Assembly: GCF_000421665.1 (NCBI RefSeq)
Contig: NZ_ATXL01000006.1
Location: 1-61,966 of the forward strand
DNA length: 61,966 bases
Origin: Bavariicoccus seileri WCC 4188
GTDB lineage: Bacteria > Bacillota > Bacilli > Lactobacillales > Aerococcaceae
Reading direction: 5' to 3'
The notes under the pieces: model-generated
The model's database searches: none
Seen by the model: only the letters and a program-made list of their open reading frames with translations
Told to the model about the DNA's origin: nothing
Translations under genes and position numbers: made by a program
Shown here: positions 28,801 through 36,198 of the stretch, in pieces
Numbering within the stretch: the stretch's first letter is position 1
How the letters are laid out: each line of letters begins with the position of its first letter

Positions 28801-28855
28801 TTTATACACATCCTTTTTTGTTCATGATAACAAAAAAATAAGATTATGGACAACA

Positions 28856-30553
28856 TTAAAATTGCGTAGCTTTGTTTTTCACTTCTATATGATTAAGGGC
28901 TTCATTTAATTGCTTAATGAACGATTCTAATTGGACAGTGTTCTTATTAAAATAATCTTTCAAAATTTGTGTTTTTTCAGCGAATAAAATCATATCTTTC
29001 CAAATAGATTTTAAATAGTCAAGTTTTAAATTTTCATTATCTACAAGGAATTTTGATTCTACACGTTCGCTAGTATAAGTTGAAGTATCGGGATTTCTAT
29101 CAAGGCTTCGCCAAAAATCTCTATGCTCTAAGTAGTTTTTGCAATAATCATAGATTACGGTATATAAAAATCCTTCTGGCGGTAAATAACTAGGAAGCGC
29201 CACAATGTTTTTTTTGAAATTTTTTGGTGTTTTTCCTTTATCAAACTCTTTGTTTTTAATCCAGTCTTCTATAGTAATTTTTTCCTTGGATTTGGCATCG
29301 CCATCAAGAATAATCAAAACTTTTTTAAAATGAGTGTCGCAATTGGGTAGCTTTTGTAGTTGATCACATCCTAGAAAAATAGGCATGATGTTAAGAGACA
29401 AAGTACTTATTTTTAATTTATCGTGTGCAGATAAGTTAATAATGTAATTAAATAACCAAACAGTCTGCTCGTCTTCACAATATACTTTTACTTTTGGAGC
29501 TATGCTAGAAATATCATCAAATAGGTCGGACTTCAAACTATTGTAATTGTGATAAGAAGTCAAATAAGGATCCCTTATTCCCTTTAAATAATTTAATCTG
29601 TATTTTTTAGGTTCATTATTTTGTAAATCAATCATTTGCTTTAATAATATGAGTGAATGAGATGTAAAAAATATTTGAAGGTTTAATTCTCCCGACAAAA
29701 CTATTAATAAATCTAACAGTTTAATTGCTGCGCTAGGATGGAGAGCAGCTTCTATTTCATCAATAAATAAACAGCCACCATTATATCCTTTTTTTAAGGA
29801 TAAGCTATAAAAATCTATAAGCGAAGATATAATACTACCTAAATTGTCTTGTCCAACTGATTGAGTATTTGCAAAACTATCCACTAAAGGCATATATAAC
29901 TTTGAAGATTTAGTGACATTTTTGGTTAGAGTTTCGATGTCGTCAGATTTTGTATCTATTGATCCTGGTATTACAACGTTGTACCACTCTTTATATTTAT
30001 TAAAATATTTATTTTGATATACATTGGTATTCTTACTAAGTTGTTCTGTCTTGATGTCTGATTCTCCAGGAGGTAATAATCTAGCTAAACTTACATATAT
30101 AGAAGGGATAGGAATCCTTGAGGAATCAGTGAGACCAAGATTCTCTTTGACTTTCAATCTGGCTGTTTTGATTAGTTCATTGGAATTAGGACTTTTAGTA
30201 ATTCTAGGAATCGGTCGAATGCCACGATTCGAGTCTCTATAATCATTAAAACTAACTCTTTTATAGAAATCAAAATCCTTCTCCTCATTAAAAAATTTAG
30301 TTACAACACTATATTCCGAAAACTTTTCTTCGGGATTTATTAAGAAATAATCAGTAAACTCAGGTTGAAATGATTGGTTGTCAATTCGTTTATCACTAGT
30401 ACCACTGAGTGAAGCAAAAAGAGAAAGTAAGCTAGATTTACCAACACCATTATGCCCTGATAACATTGTAATATTACTTCCAAAGTACAAAGTATTTAGT
30501 TGATTCAATTTTCTAAATTTTTCAATATAAGCCTCTTTAAATTTGTATGTCAT
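28856..30553 (-). CDS. OLD-like AAA ATPase with TOPRIM-type nuclease domain
   Basis: This 565-residue protein has an SMC-like ATPase: Walker A SGHNGVGKSSLL at about residues 32-43 and Walker B GGCLFIDEIEAALHPS near residue 255. A C-terminal part follows with CEDEQTVWLF and VLIILDGDAKSKE, the Glu and D-x-D of a TOPRIM metal site. This is the layout of OLD-family nucleases, many of which act in anti-phage defence. ATG 30553 follows GGAGGATAAA. The ATPase assignment is firm; the TOPRIM call is by motif and defence is inferred from context beside a Dam gene. Confidence 0.78.
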   Translation of the reverse strand: MTYKFKEAYIEKFRKLNQLNTLYFGSNITMLSGHNGVGKSSLLSLFASLSGTSDKRIDNQSFQPEFTDYFLINPEEKFSEYSVVTKFFNEEKDFDFYKRVSFNDYRDSNRGIRPIPRITKSPNSNELIKTARLKVKENLGLTDSSRIPIPSIYVSLARLLPPGESDIKTEQLSKNTNVYQNKYFNKYKEWYNVVIPGSIDTKSDDIETLTKNVTKSSKLYMPLVDSFANTQSVGQDNLGSIISSLIDFYSLSLKKGYNGGCLFIDEIEAALHPSAAIKLLDLLIVLSGELNLQIFFTSHSLILLKQMIDLQNNEPKKYRLNYLKGIRDPYLTSYHNYNSLKSDLFDDISSIAPKVKVYCEDEQTVWLFNYIINLSAHDKLKISTLSLNIMPIFLGCDQLQKLPNCDTHFKKVLIILDGDAKSKEKITIEDWIKNKEFDKGKTPKNFKKNIVALPSYLPPEGFLYTVIYDYCKNYLEHRDFWRSLDRNPDTSTYTSERVESKFLVDNENLKLDYLKSIWKDMILFAEKTQILKDYFNKNTVQLESFIKQLNEALNHIEVKNKATQF

Positions 30554-30599
30554 TTTATCCTCCAATCATCAATTTTTCATTCACCACATCAAAATTCAG

Positions 30600-30631
30600 C
30601 TGGTTTTACTAAGAAAGGGAAAACCAGTTTT
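30600..30631 (+). terminator. Hairpin with T-run between the SHOCT and OLD-like genes
   Basis: CTGGTTTT (30600-30607) pairs with AAAACCAG (30620-30627) and is followed by TTTT on the plus strand. Both flanking genes run leftward, so it either blocks antisense transcription or is an imperfect bidirectional terminator. Confidence 0.45.
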
Positions 30632-30700
30632 CAATTATCAATTACTCCCCTTCCTGAAATCTTCAATAATCACGAAACAAAACTTACTGCCATTGTCATC

Positions 30701-31258
30701 CTAAATCCGTTTAAGCATCTCTTTCTTCTTATCATCAAATTCATCTTCAGTAATGATTCCGTTATCTAATAACTCTTTCAATTTTGTCAAATCTGAGAAA
30801 GCAGAATCTTTAGGATCGTCTACAGACCTATTGCTAATGATGTAATTTAAACCTGAAAGGGTAGCTTTGGCATTCGCTTGTGCCAACTTGTATATCGTTT
30901 TAGATTTGTCTGTCTTAAACGTAATCAAAGGAACTAACAATGATCCTTGTTTTGTATTTTTGAGGGTAAGTAAAATTTGCATGTTCGTGCAATAATGCTT
31001 ATCCTCTTTTTTGATTTTAGACAGAGCTCCAATTGCTGCACCTTCAGTGCCAAACAAAGCACCTCCGATAGCAGCGTTCCCGATTCCTACGCCACCTTGT
31101 GTTACGGTAGTCCCATCTTCAACTAACTCAAAAGATACCAGATCAGCATAGTTAAAGACCATACCTTGAATTTTACATTGCTTTGTATCGTCATTTACTT
31201 TTAAAAGACCGTAAGTACTAGTTGCATCAAATTTAGGCTTTTTGCTAAACAGTCCCAT
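30701..31258 (-). CDS. SHOCT-domain prophage protein
   Basis: This 185-residue protein ends in a SHOCT domain (LTKLKELLDNGIITEDEFDD, about residues 158-177), a short C-terminal helix pair found in many phage and lysogeny-associated proteins. The N-terminal part is beta-rich, with a glycine/alanine loop (GGVGIGNAAIGGALFG) that could contact membrane. Molecular function is unknown. It lies 8 bp from the upstream lipoprotein gene and is probably co-expressed from the prophage state. Such genes are common beside repressors of lactic-acid-bacterium phages. Confidence 0.8.
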   Translation of the reverse strand: MGLFSKKPKFDATSTYGLLKVNDDTKQCKIQGMVFNYADLVSFELVEDGTTVTQGGVGIGNAAIGGALFGTEGAAIGALSKIKKEDKHYCTNMQILLTLKNTKQGSLLVPLITFKTDKSKTIYKLAQANAKATLSGLNYIISNRSVDDPKDSAFSDLTKLKELLDNGIITEDEFDDKKKEMLKRI

Positions 31259-31266
31259 TAGATCAC

Positions 31267-31740
31267 CTACTGTGCTGCATAATCTGTATAGGCTTTTTGA
31301 ATCTTAGCGGCTTCTGAAGAATAAACATCTTGTAACTTTTTGGCCCATTCTTCATAATCATCAGTTTTGCCAGAACCATTTTCCAAATGAACTTCTGCCA
31401 TTTTTTCAGTGCCTTCAGTGGTAATCTCAGCCAGCTTTGTTACTTTTGCAGTAGATATTGTCGCAAGTCCCTCAAGTCCATCTTGGTTTTGATCAGCCTC
31501 AGAATTAAATTCATCAATTAAGCCCGGCGTTGCATTTTGAATTTTATTAGAATACTCGTCCAAAATAGATTGATATTGATCATCTGCACTTACCTCTTCA
31601 GTAGATGTATTTTCGGATGCTTCTTCTGTAGTAGTTTCTTTGTCACTAGTATCTTTATTTGAATTGTCGTTTGACGACCCACAAGCAGCTAATAATAAAG
31701 CGGTTGCAATTAATAGTAAAGATTTTTTCAATTTTTTCAC
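31267..31740 (-). CDS. Prophage-encoded lipoprotein
   Basis: This 157-residue protein has a signal peptide ending in lipobox LLAAC (Cys at residue 20). A Ser/Asn/Thr/Glu-rich linker and a mostly helical acidic domain of about 105 residues follow. It should sit on the outer face of the membrane. Lipoproteins in this position can act in superinfection exclusion (for example Ltp of phage TP-J34), but this domain is not recognisably Ltp, so that role is a guess. It lies between immA and the SHOCT gene. Confidence 0.82.
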   Translation of the reverse strand: MKKLKKSLLLIATALLLAACGSSNDNSNKDTSDKETTTEEASENTSTEEVSADDQYQSILDEYSNKIQNATPGLIDEFNSEADQNQDGLEGLATISTAKVTKLAEITTEGTEKMAEVHLENGSGKTDDYEEWAKKLQDVYSSEAAKIQKAYTDYAAQ

Positions 31741-31767
31741 TCCTAATAAAATGTTTTTAAAATCTCT

Positions 31768-32193
31768 TTATTCACAAAAATACTCCGCAAGTTCTTCTTT
31801 TACACCATATGAGTTAACCAACTCCTCATATCTTTCAGGCATTGAGCCTGTTTCTTCCACGTAACAAGACAACATCAATTCTGTTGCAAACAGATCAGCT
31901 TCGCGCTCGAATTTACCACGGCCATTATAGAAATTAGCATAGAAACCAGGTAAATCAGAATGGTAAAGGGCATGACATAGTTCATGTGCCATCACAGTAT
32001 AGCTCGTCTTATTATCTAGTAAATTCTTGTTTAGTAAGATAGTCGGACTACCATCAAATGAAACTGTCGTTCCTGGTAATGATTTACCAAGATCTACTAA
32101 GCGGACATCTATTCCTTCTTTGGAGGCTATAGTGAAGGGATTAGCTGTCTTATACCTAGTAATTAAGCATTGAGCATTATTTTTGCTCGTCAT
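31768..32193 (-). CDS. ImmA/IrrE family metallo-endopeptidase
   Basis: This 141-residue zinc protease carries H-E-x-x-H in VMAHELCHALYH at about residues 73-84 and the third-ligand region READLFATELML. In ICEBs1 and related prophages such proteases cleave the adjacent repressor to trigger induction. I chose ATG 32193. The ribosome site is weak (GAAAGAAAAG), but the start lies 17 bp inside the repressor gene, so translation is probably coupled. Confidence 0.88.
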   Translation of the reverse strand: MTSKNNAQCLITRYKTANPFTIASKEGIDVRLVDLGKSLPGTTVSFDGSPTILLNKNLLDNKTSYTVMAHELCHALYHSDLPGFYANFYNGRGKFEREADLFATELMLSCYVEETGSMPERYEELVNSYGVKEELAEYFCE

Positions 32194-32557
32194 TCTTTTC
32201 TTTCTTTCTTGCCTCCAGTTTTTCCCACATAACTGCACGAATAACACGATCTATCTGAGCACGATCCTCTTCATCCAATTCGATGCCATCATAATTCATT
32301 GGTACGTTATCCTTAATTGCTTTTTCTATATCTAAAACATCTTGATCAGTCGCCCAAGAGGGAACTTCTCTTCCATGTAAATAATCTAAGGAAACGCCAA
32401 AGTAATCAGCGAGTTTAGATTGTATGGTTGGGTCTGGAGTTCTAGCATTTTGTTCATATGAAGCTATAGTTGTTTTTGCAACACCAATTTTATTAGCAAG
32501 CTGTTCTTGAGTTAGTTTTGATGCTTTTCTAAGGACTTTCAAGTTATCACCGAACAT
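32177..32557 (-). CDS. Phage repressor, XRE-family HTH (ImmR/CI-like)
   Basis: This 126-residue DNA-binding protein should maintain lysogeny. Residues 5-60 form an XRE helix-turn-helix (LTQEQLANKIGVAKTTIASY). The short acidic C-terminal part has no LexA-type peptidase domain, so RecA-driven self-cleavage is unlikely; cleavage by the overlapping ImmA-type protease is the better model. GGAGGGAA precedes the ATG. A TATAAT at 32575-32580, read leftward, is its likely -10, next to operator O1. Confidence 0.92.
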   Translation of the reverse strand: MFGDNLKVLRKASKLTQEQLANKIGVAKTTIASYEQNARTPDPTIQSKLADYFGVSLDYLHGREVPSWATDQDVLDIEKAIKDNVPMNYDGIELDEEDRAQIDRVIRAVMWEKLEARKKEKNDEQK

Positions 32558-32587
32558 AGATTCCCTCCAATCTGATTATAAAATAGC

Positions 32588-32694
32588 ACACAAAATGCGT
32601 ACATGATACCAACAATAATAAAAATACGCGAAAAGAGTAAATAAATGTTGACAAGTACGCAAAACGTGTTATTATAAAAGTACGCAATACGAGT
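32588..32694. promoter_or_regulatory. Four repressor operators, ACGC-N5-GNGT
   Basis: Four related 13-bp dyads lie between repressor and cro. O1 is 32588-32600 (reverse orientation, ACGCATTTTGTGT), O2 32626-32638 (ACGCGAAAAGAGT), O3 32657-32669 (ACGCAAAACGTGT) and O4 32682-32694 (ACGCAATACGAGT). O1 abuts the repressor -10. O3 lies between the -35 and -10 of the rightward promoter, and O4 covers its start region. Assignment as operators is inferred from symmetry, number and position. Confidence 0.78.
32648..32675 (+). promoter_or_regulatory. Rightward early promoter (PR)
   Basis: TTGACA (32648-32653) and TATTAT (32670-32675) are 16 bases apart, with operator O3 between them. It drives the cro-like gene and probably the early operon. 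Confidence 0.8.
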
Positions 32695-32707
32695 AGGAGG
32701 TGATTTA

Positions 32708-32890
32708 ATGGATTGGCTAAAAAAAATTAGAAAAGAAAAAGGTTATACACAAGAATCTTTAGCAAAAGCTATTGGTATCGCTAAAACTACATATAGTTCT
32801 TATGAACAAGGATACCGGAGACCAAGTGTGAAAACTGCAAAAGCATTAGCCGAAAAGTTAGACATTAAGTGGACTATTTTTTTTAAATAG
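32708..32890 (+). CDS. Cro-like XRE-family regulator
   Basis: This 60-residue protein is almost entirely one helix-turn-helix domain (YTQESLAKAIGIAKTTYSSY, residues 14-33). It is the rightward partner of the repressor and should bind the same operators to favour lytic growth; its recognition segment GIAKTTYSSYEQ is close to the repressor's GVAKTTIASYEQ. AGGAGGTGA gives a strong ribosome site. A fifth operator lies 5 bp past the stop. Confidence 0.88.
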   Translation: MDWLKKIRKEKGYTQESLAKAIGIAKTTYSSYEQGYRRPSVKTAKALAEKLDIKWTIFFK

Positions 32891-32895
32891 TCAAT

Positions 32896-32908
32896 ACGCG
32901 TATTGCGT
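32896..32908. promoter_or_regulatory. Fifth operator, perfect dyad
   Basis: ACGCGTATTGCGT reads ACGC-N5-GCGT, the exact symmetric form of the four intergenic operators, and sits between the cro-like gene and the zinc-ribbon gene. It suggests repression of a distal promoter or a transcription roadblock. Confidence 0.65.
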
Positions 32909-32974
32909 TATGAATCTATAGTAATACGGTTTGTATGGATATTACTCAATGTAATACGAAAGGAGGCGAACAAC

Positions 32975-33310
32975 ATGAACGAAGGGAAAAATAAAACACT
33001 TCGAACTGAAACCATGGAGATTTCAAAAACGAAGTGCAAAAGATGTGGCAATAATTTTCACAAACCATCTGCTAATTATTGCTGGAATTGTGGGACAAAA
33101 TTGGAGAAGTATCCACAGGGACAAAATTCTTTTCATGAAAGTATTGTCTTTTACTCAAAGGTAAATAATAGAAATATTTATTTGTTTGAGTCAAATGAAA
33201 TAGCAGGTACTGAAGAGTACATAGATATAAAATTCAAGCATTTAAAACCATATATTTATGCACTTGTGGCTGGGGTTGAAATAAAGCTTTTTAAAGACCA
33301 AGAAGTTTAG
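32975..33310 (+). CDS. Zinc-ribbon protein of unknown function
   Basis: This 111-residue protein has a zinc ribbon near the N-terminus: CKRCGN and, after about 15 residues, CWNCGTKL supply four Cys ligands (residues 19-40). The remaining 70 residues match nothing I recognise. I chose ATG 32975 because AAGGAGG precedes it. Its 3' end overlaps the convergent DUF2513 gene by 20 bp. Position after cro suggests an early regulatory role, but that is only context. Confidence 0.72.
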   Translation: MNEGKNKTLRTETMEISKTKCKRCGNNFHKPSANYCWNCGTKLEKYPQGQNSFHESIVFYSKVNNRNIYLFESNEIAGTEEYIDIKFKHLKPYIYALVAGVEIKLFKDQEV

Positions 33311-33671
33311 TAGAAATTGAACTTGCCACAGCACCTATTATCTGTATAGAAGCTGATCCAACGGTGTTAGAGATCTTATCCTTAGTTTTATTCCAAACCG
33401 TTTCACTTCTAATCGTATCTAAAAGCTCGTGTCCTTTCCAAGATATGTTTAGGAAAATTCCATCAAATGAGGGACCACCTAAACTTCTAATTACTTTAAA
33501 TTCAATAAAACCTGCTTCAACAAGTTTTTCCATGGAGTAGCTAATATCTTCTTTAGAGTAGTTTGGTAAAACATCACTACCAAAAAAATAATCTAATGTC
33601 GGATGAGAATCATAAGGCAACTCCTCACACGATATTAGCAAATCTCTGACACAATCAACATTCAGTTTCAT
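33291..33671 (-). CDS. DUF2513-family protein
   Basis: This 126-residue protein begins MKLNVDCVRDLLISCEE, the family opening. It shows the winged-helix-like pattern YSKEDISYSMEKLVEAGFIE, then ISWKGHELLDTIRSETVWN, followed by a short hydrophobic tail. DUF2513 proteins are common in prophages and mobile elements and their function is unknown; the fold suggests DNA binding. AAAGGAGATG precedes the ATG. It runs against the early operon, so it is probably expressed in the lysogen. Confidence 0.85.
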   Translation of the reverse strand: MKLNVDCVRDLLISCEELPYDSHPTLDYFFGSDVLPNYSKEDISYSMEKLVEAGFIEFKVIRSLGGPSFDGIFLNISWKGHELLDTIRSETVWNKTKDKISNTVGSASIQIIGAVASSISTKLLGL

Positions 33672-33737
33672 AAATTACATCTCCTTTGAGGTGATTATAT
33701 CAAAACTTATATTAAAAAGTTAAAGGAGCAAAGGAAA

Positions 33738-34256
33738 ATGAACAAAATAGGCAGATTGTTTAATTCTCTTTCGGAAAGAAGGGGGATAAAGCAAAAAGAT
33801 TTAGCAGAAGCGGCGCATATCAGTAAGCAGTCAATGAATGGCTATTGCAATGGAGGAAATGTTCCACTTGATATTGGAATGACAATCTCAAGAACGGTTG
33901 GTGATGATCAATACAGGGCTGAGTTAGCTAGTGAAATACTTGGAGGACTTCCATATTTTAGCGGAGATGGCTTTGAATCTAGTTCGGTAGCATTGCAAGT
34001 GATCAGTGACAAAGAGCAGAGCGAACGGATGGCCTTGAAAGACAGAGCTATTTATCTCATGACAAAAAGAGACGGAAAGTTAACTGATTCAGATCGTGCC
34101 ATTTTGGATGACTATCGAAATGAGTTCGAAGATGAGGTTCTTGTTGAACTTAGCTTGCTGATTACTATTGCTAACAAGTTAGGAACGACAACGCTAAAAA
34201 GCCGAGAAGCGCGAAAGGTTCAGTGGACTAGAGATGGTTACATCAAGAATTATTAA
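33738..34256 (+). CDS. HTH-domain phage regulator
   Basis: This 172-residue protein has an N-terminal XRE-like helix-turn-helix (GIKQKDLAEAAHISKQSMNG, residues 16-35). The C-terminal part of about 120 residues is charged and helical. Similar proteins follow cro in lactic-acid-bacterium phages and are annotated as antirepressors or unknown regulators; I do not see an Ant or KilA-C domain. AAAGGAGCAAAGG precedes the ATG. Confidence 0.8.
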   Translation: MNKIGRLFNSLSERRGIKQKDLAEAAHISKQSMNGYCNGGNVPLDIGMTISRTVGDDQYRAELASEILGGLPYFSGDGFESSSVALQVISDKEQSERMALKDRAIYLMTKRDGKLTDSDRAILDDYRNEFEDEVLVELSLLITIANKLGTTTLKSREARKVQWTRDGYIKNY

Positions 34257-34273
34257 TTAGGGAGGGATAAGTC

Positions 34274-34567
34274 ATGGAGGAAGTTGAGGCATTAAATCTT
34301 TCAAATGTCGTTTTGATCTCTCGTAAAACTTATGATGAGTTAATTAATCGAGAAGATGATCTTGGAAAAGTAGAAAGCATGAAATGGTTCATGAATCAAA
34401 TAGATCAAAAGAACCCAACGACAGTCAAAGCAAAAATTCTATATCCATATCGAGAAGAACTCGAAGCGTTTGTTAAATATCCTAAAAACTTGGGGCAACC
34501 TTGGAAGTTTCTAAAAAGACCAGTCCAACAATGGATTGAAAATAATCCAGAGAAGGTGCTGATATGA
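34274..34567 (+). CDS. DUF771-like phage protein
   Basis: This 97-residue protein has the layout of DUF771: MKWFMNQIDQKNPTTVKAKI, then LYPYREELEAFVKYPKN and a closing W-x-F near LGQPWKFLKRPVQQWIE. Family members lie early in phage genomes, may bind DNA and have no assigned role. GGGAGGGA lies upstream of the ATG. It overlaps the next small gene by 4 bp. Confidence 0.75.
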   Translation: MEEVEALNLSNVVLISRKTYDELINREDDLGKVESMKWFMNQIDQKNPTTVKAKILYPYREELEAFVKYPKNLGQPWKFLKRPVQQWIENNPEKVLI

Positions 34568-34773
34568 CTGAAAAAGGGAAGCTAGCTATTCTTACTTTCA
34601 GCTTAATAGCTTTACTGCTGGTATTGGTTGTGCGCCCTGGAGAGCTTGATTCAGTTGAAAAACAAAGGTATGAGGAAGCCCAAGAGAGATTGGAAAACAT
34701 GAACGATTGGAATAGCAACTATCATCCAAAAACAGTTTTCAACACTAACTGGAGTGGAAATCATGCGAAATGA
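34564..34773 (+). CDS. Small single-span membrane protein
   Basis: This 69-residue protein has one hydrophobic span (residues 8-24) and a polar, helical C-terminal part. It starts in an ATGA overlap with the gene before it, and its end overlaps the next 41-residue gene by 11 bp. Function is unknown. Confidence 0.65.
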   Translation: MTEKGKLAILTFSLIALLLVLVVRPGELDSVEKQRYEEAQERLENMNDWNSNYHPKTVFNTNWSGNHAK

Positions 34774-34888
34774 TGAATGGGTTAAAGGAAAAAGAGTAGC
34801 AAGCAAAATATTCTGGACAGTCGTTTTTATCTGGGTATTGATCATTTCTTTGATTGTTTTAGGTGTTGGAAGCTATGCCAGCTTATAG
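34763..34888 (+). CDS. Very small membrane protein (41 residues)
   Basis: This reading frame encodes MRNDEWVKGKRVASK, then a hydrophobic span (FWTVVFIWVLIISLIVLGVG) and a short tail. GGAGTGG lies upstream of the ATG, and it overlaps the preceding gene by 11 bp, as is usual in phage operons. It is supported by ribosome site, operon packing and a clean membrane segment, not by homology. Confidence 0.6.
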   Translation: MRNDEWVKGKRVASKIFWTVVFIWVLIISLIVLGVGSYASL

Positions 34889-34899
34889 GGGGTGATTGA

Positions 34900-35043
34900 G
34901 TGACGAAGCAAGAAGTATTAAGGCAAGTTAACATTAGTGTTGCGATGTATATAAAAACTGGAGATAGAGAGCATCTTAAAGATGTGAATCGTATTTTGAG
35001 ATTTTCAAACAACAAAAAAAGCCTGCTCACCACAGCAGACTAA
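34900..35043 (+). CDS. Small hypothetical protein (47 residues)
   Basis: A GTG-initiated frame after AGGGGGTGA encodes a 47-residue, mostly helical polypeptide (MTKQEVLRQVNISVAMYIKT...). Its last 10 codons are made by a hairpin that reads as a leftward terminator. It is supported by ribosome site and packing only. Confidence 0.5.
   Translation: MTKQEVLRQVNISVAMYIKTGDREHLKDVNRILRFSNNKKSLLTTAD
35014..35040 (-). terminator. Leftward-facing intrinsic terminator
   Basis: On the minus strand GTCTGCT-GTGGTG-AGCAGGC (7-bp stem with one wobble) is followed by TTTTTTT. No leftward gene ends here, so it may stop antisense transcription entering the lysogeny module. Confidence 0.65.
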
Positions 35044-35099
35044 TAATACAAGGCTTTGTAAAAATGTTACATCTGTATTTTACCAGAAAGGAAGATCGT

Positions 35100-35258
35100 A
35101 TGACAGGCCCATATGATGGAAATTTAATGTTTTTGCGAGAGTGGGAACACATGGAAGCAGAATCAGAGAAACGTGAACAAAGAGAAGAGTGGGAAGCGGA
35201 AAAAGCTGATGAATCTTACGATTCTGATATTCCCGAGCTAGAGGAGGACAAAACATGA
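35100..35258 (+). CDS. Small acidic hypothetical protein
   Basis: This 52-residue protein is strongly charged and helical (EWEHMEAESEKREQREEWEA) with no known domain. ATG 35100 follows AAAGGAAG; an in-frame start 12 codons earlier has no ribosome site. It ends in an ATGA overlap with the YqaJ-type gene, so it may be translationally coupled to recombination. Confidence 0.6.
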   Translation: MTGPYDGNLMFLREWEHMEAESEKREQREEWEAEKADESYDSDIPELEEDKT

Positions 35259-36196
35259 CTCAATACGATATTGCAGCTAACGAGAAAGAGTGGTTAGCGT
35301 TACGTTCAAAAGGTTTAGGCGGTTCAGATATTGGATCAGTTTTAGGTTTAAACCATTGGAAGTCTCCATTCCAATTGTGGGCAGAAAAGACAGGACAAGT
35401 TGAACCGGATGATATTTCGGATCACATTCCAATCATTGTTGGTAATGAGCTTGAAGAGACAGTTGCACGATTATTTGAACGTGAGAGTGGTCTAAAAGTT
35501 CAACGGGATAATAAAACACACTACCACAAAGAATTTCCGTTCTTATTGGCCAATATTGACCGCAAGATAATTGGTCAAAAAGCCTTACTAGAATGCAAAA
35601 CGACCTCAGTCTTTAACAAAGACGAATGGACAGACGATGAAGTCCCAGTTAGTTACCTCTTGCAGGTACAGCATTACTTGAATGTATTAGATTATGACGT
35701 GGCTTATATTGCTGTTCTGATAGGCAATACAAACTTTGTTTATAAAAAGATTGAACGTGATGATGAGCTGATTGAAATATATCAAGCCAAAGCCGTTAAG
35801 TTTTGGGAAGAACATGTTGTTAAGGGTATTCCTCCAGTGATTGATGGATCAGATGCCTCAACAGCATTTATCTCAAAGATGTATGCAGACGATTACCAAG
35901 AAAGTGCTACAGAGCTTGACGTCAGAACGGTTCGCTTGATTGATGAACTGATGGAAATAAAGGAGGACAAAAAGCTCTTGGATAAATCAATCAAGGAGAA
36001 AGAAAACCGCATCAAAGACTATCTAGGAAGCCGAAAAGCCACCTATGGCAACAGTCCAACTTGGAAGGTTACTTATGATCTTCGAAATCGTGTTGGTGTT
36101 GATAGTAAGAAATTGAAGAGTGAATTTCCTGATATTTATGACCAAGTCGTTAAAACAACATCGTATAAAACAATGACAGTGAAAGGATTGAAATAA
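35255..36196 (+). CDS. YqaJ-type viral recombinase (lambda exonuclease-like)
   Basis: This 313-residue nuclease should resect DNA ends for phage recombination. The YqaJ opening WLALRSKGLGGSDIGSVLGL and SPFQLWAEKTG are clear; the catalytic E-x-K lies in ALLECKTTSVFN near residue 113. The C-terminal 90 residues are a charged coiled coil. It is 2 bp from recT, the classic exonuclease plus annealing-protein pair. Confidence 0.93.
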   Translation: MTQYDIAANEKEWLALRSKGLGGSDIGSVLGLNHWKSPFQLWAEKTGQVEPDDISDHIPIIVGNELEETVARLFERESGLKVQRDNKTHYHKEFPFLLANIDRKIIGQKALLECKTTSVFNKDEWTDDEVPVSYLLQVQHYLNVLDYDVAYIAVLIGNTNFVYKKIERDDELIEIYQAKAVKFWEEHVVKGIPPVIDGSDASTAFISKMYADDYQESATELDVRTVRLIDELMEIKEDKKLLDKSIKEKENRIKDYLGSRKATYGNSPTWKVTYDLRNRVGVDSKKLKSEFPDIYDQVVKTTSYKTMTVKGLK

Positions 36197-36198
36197 AA

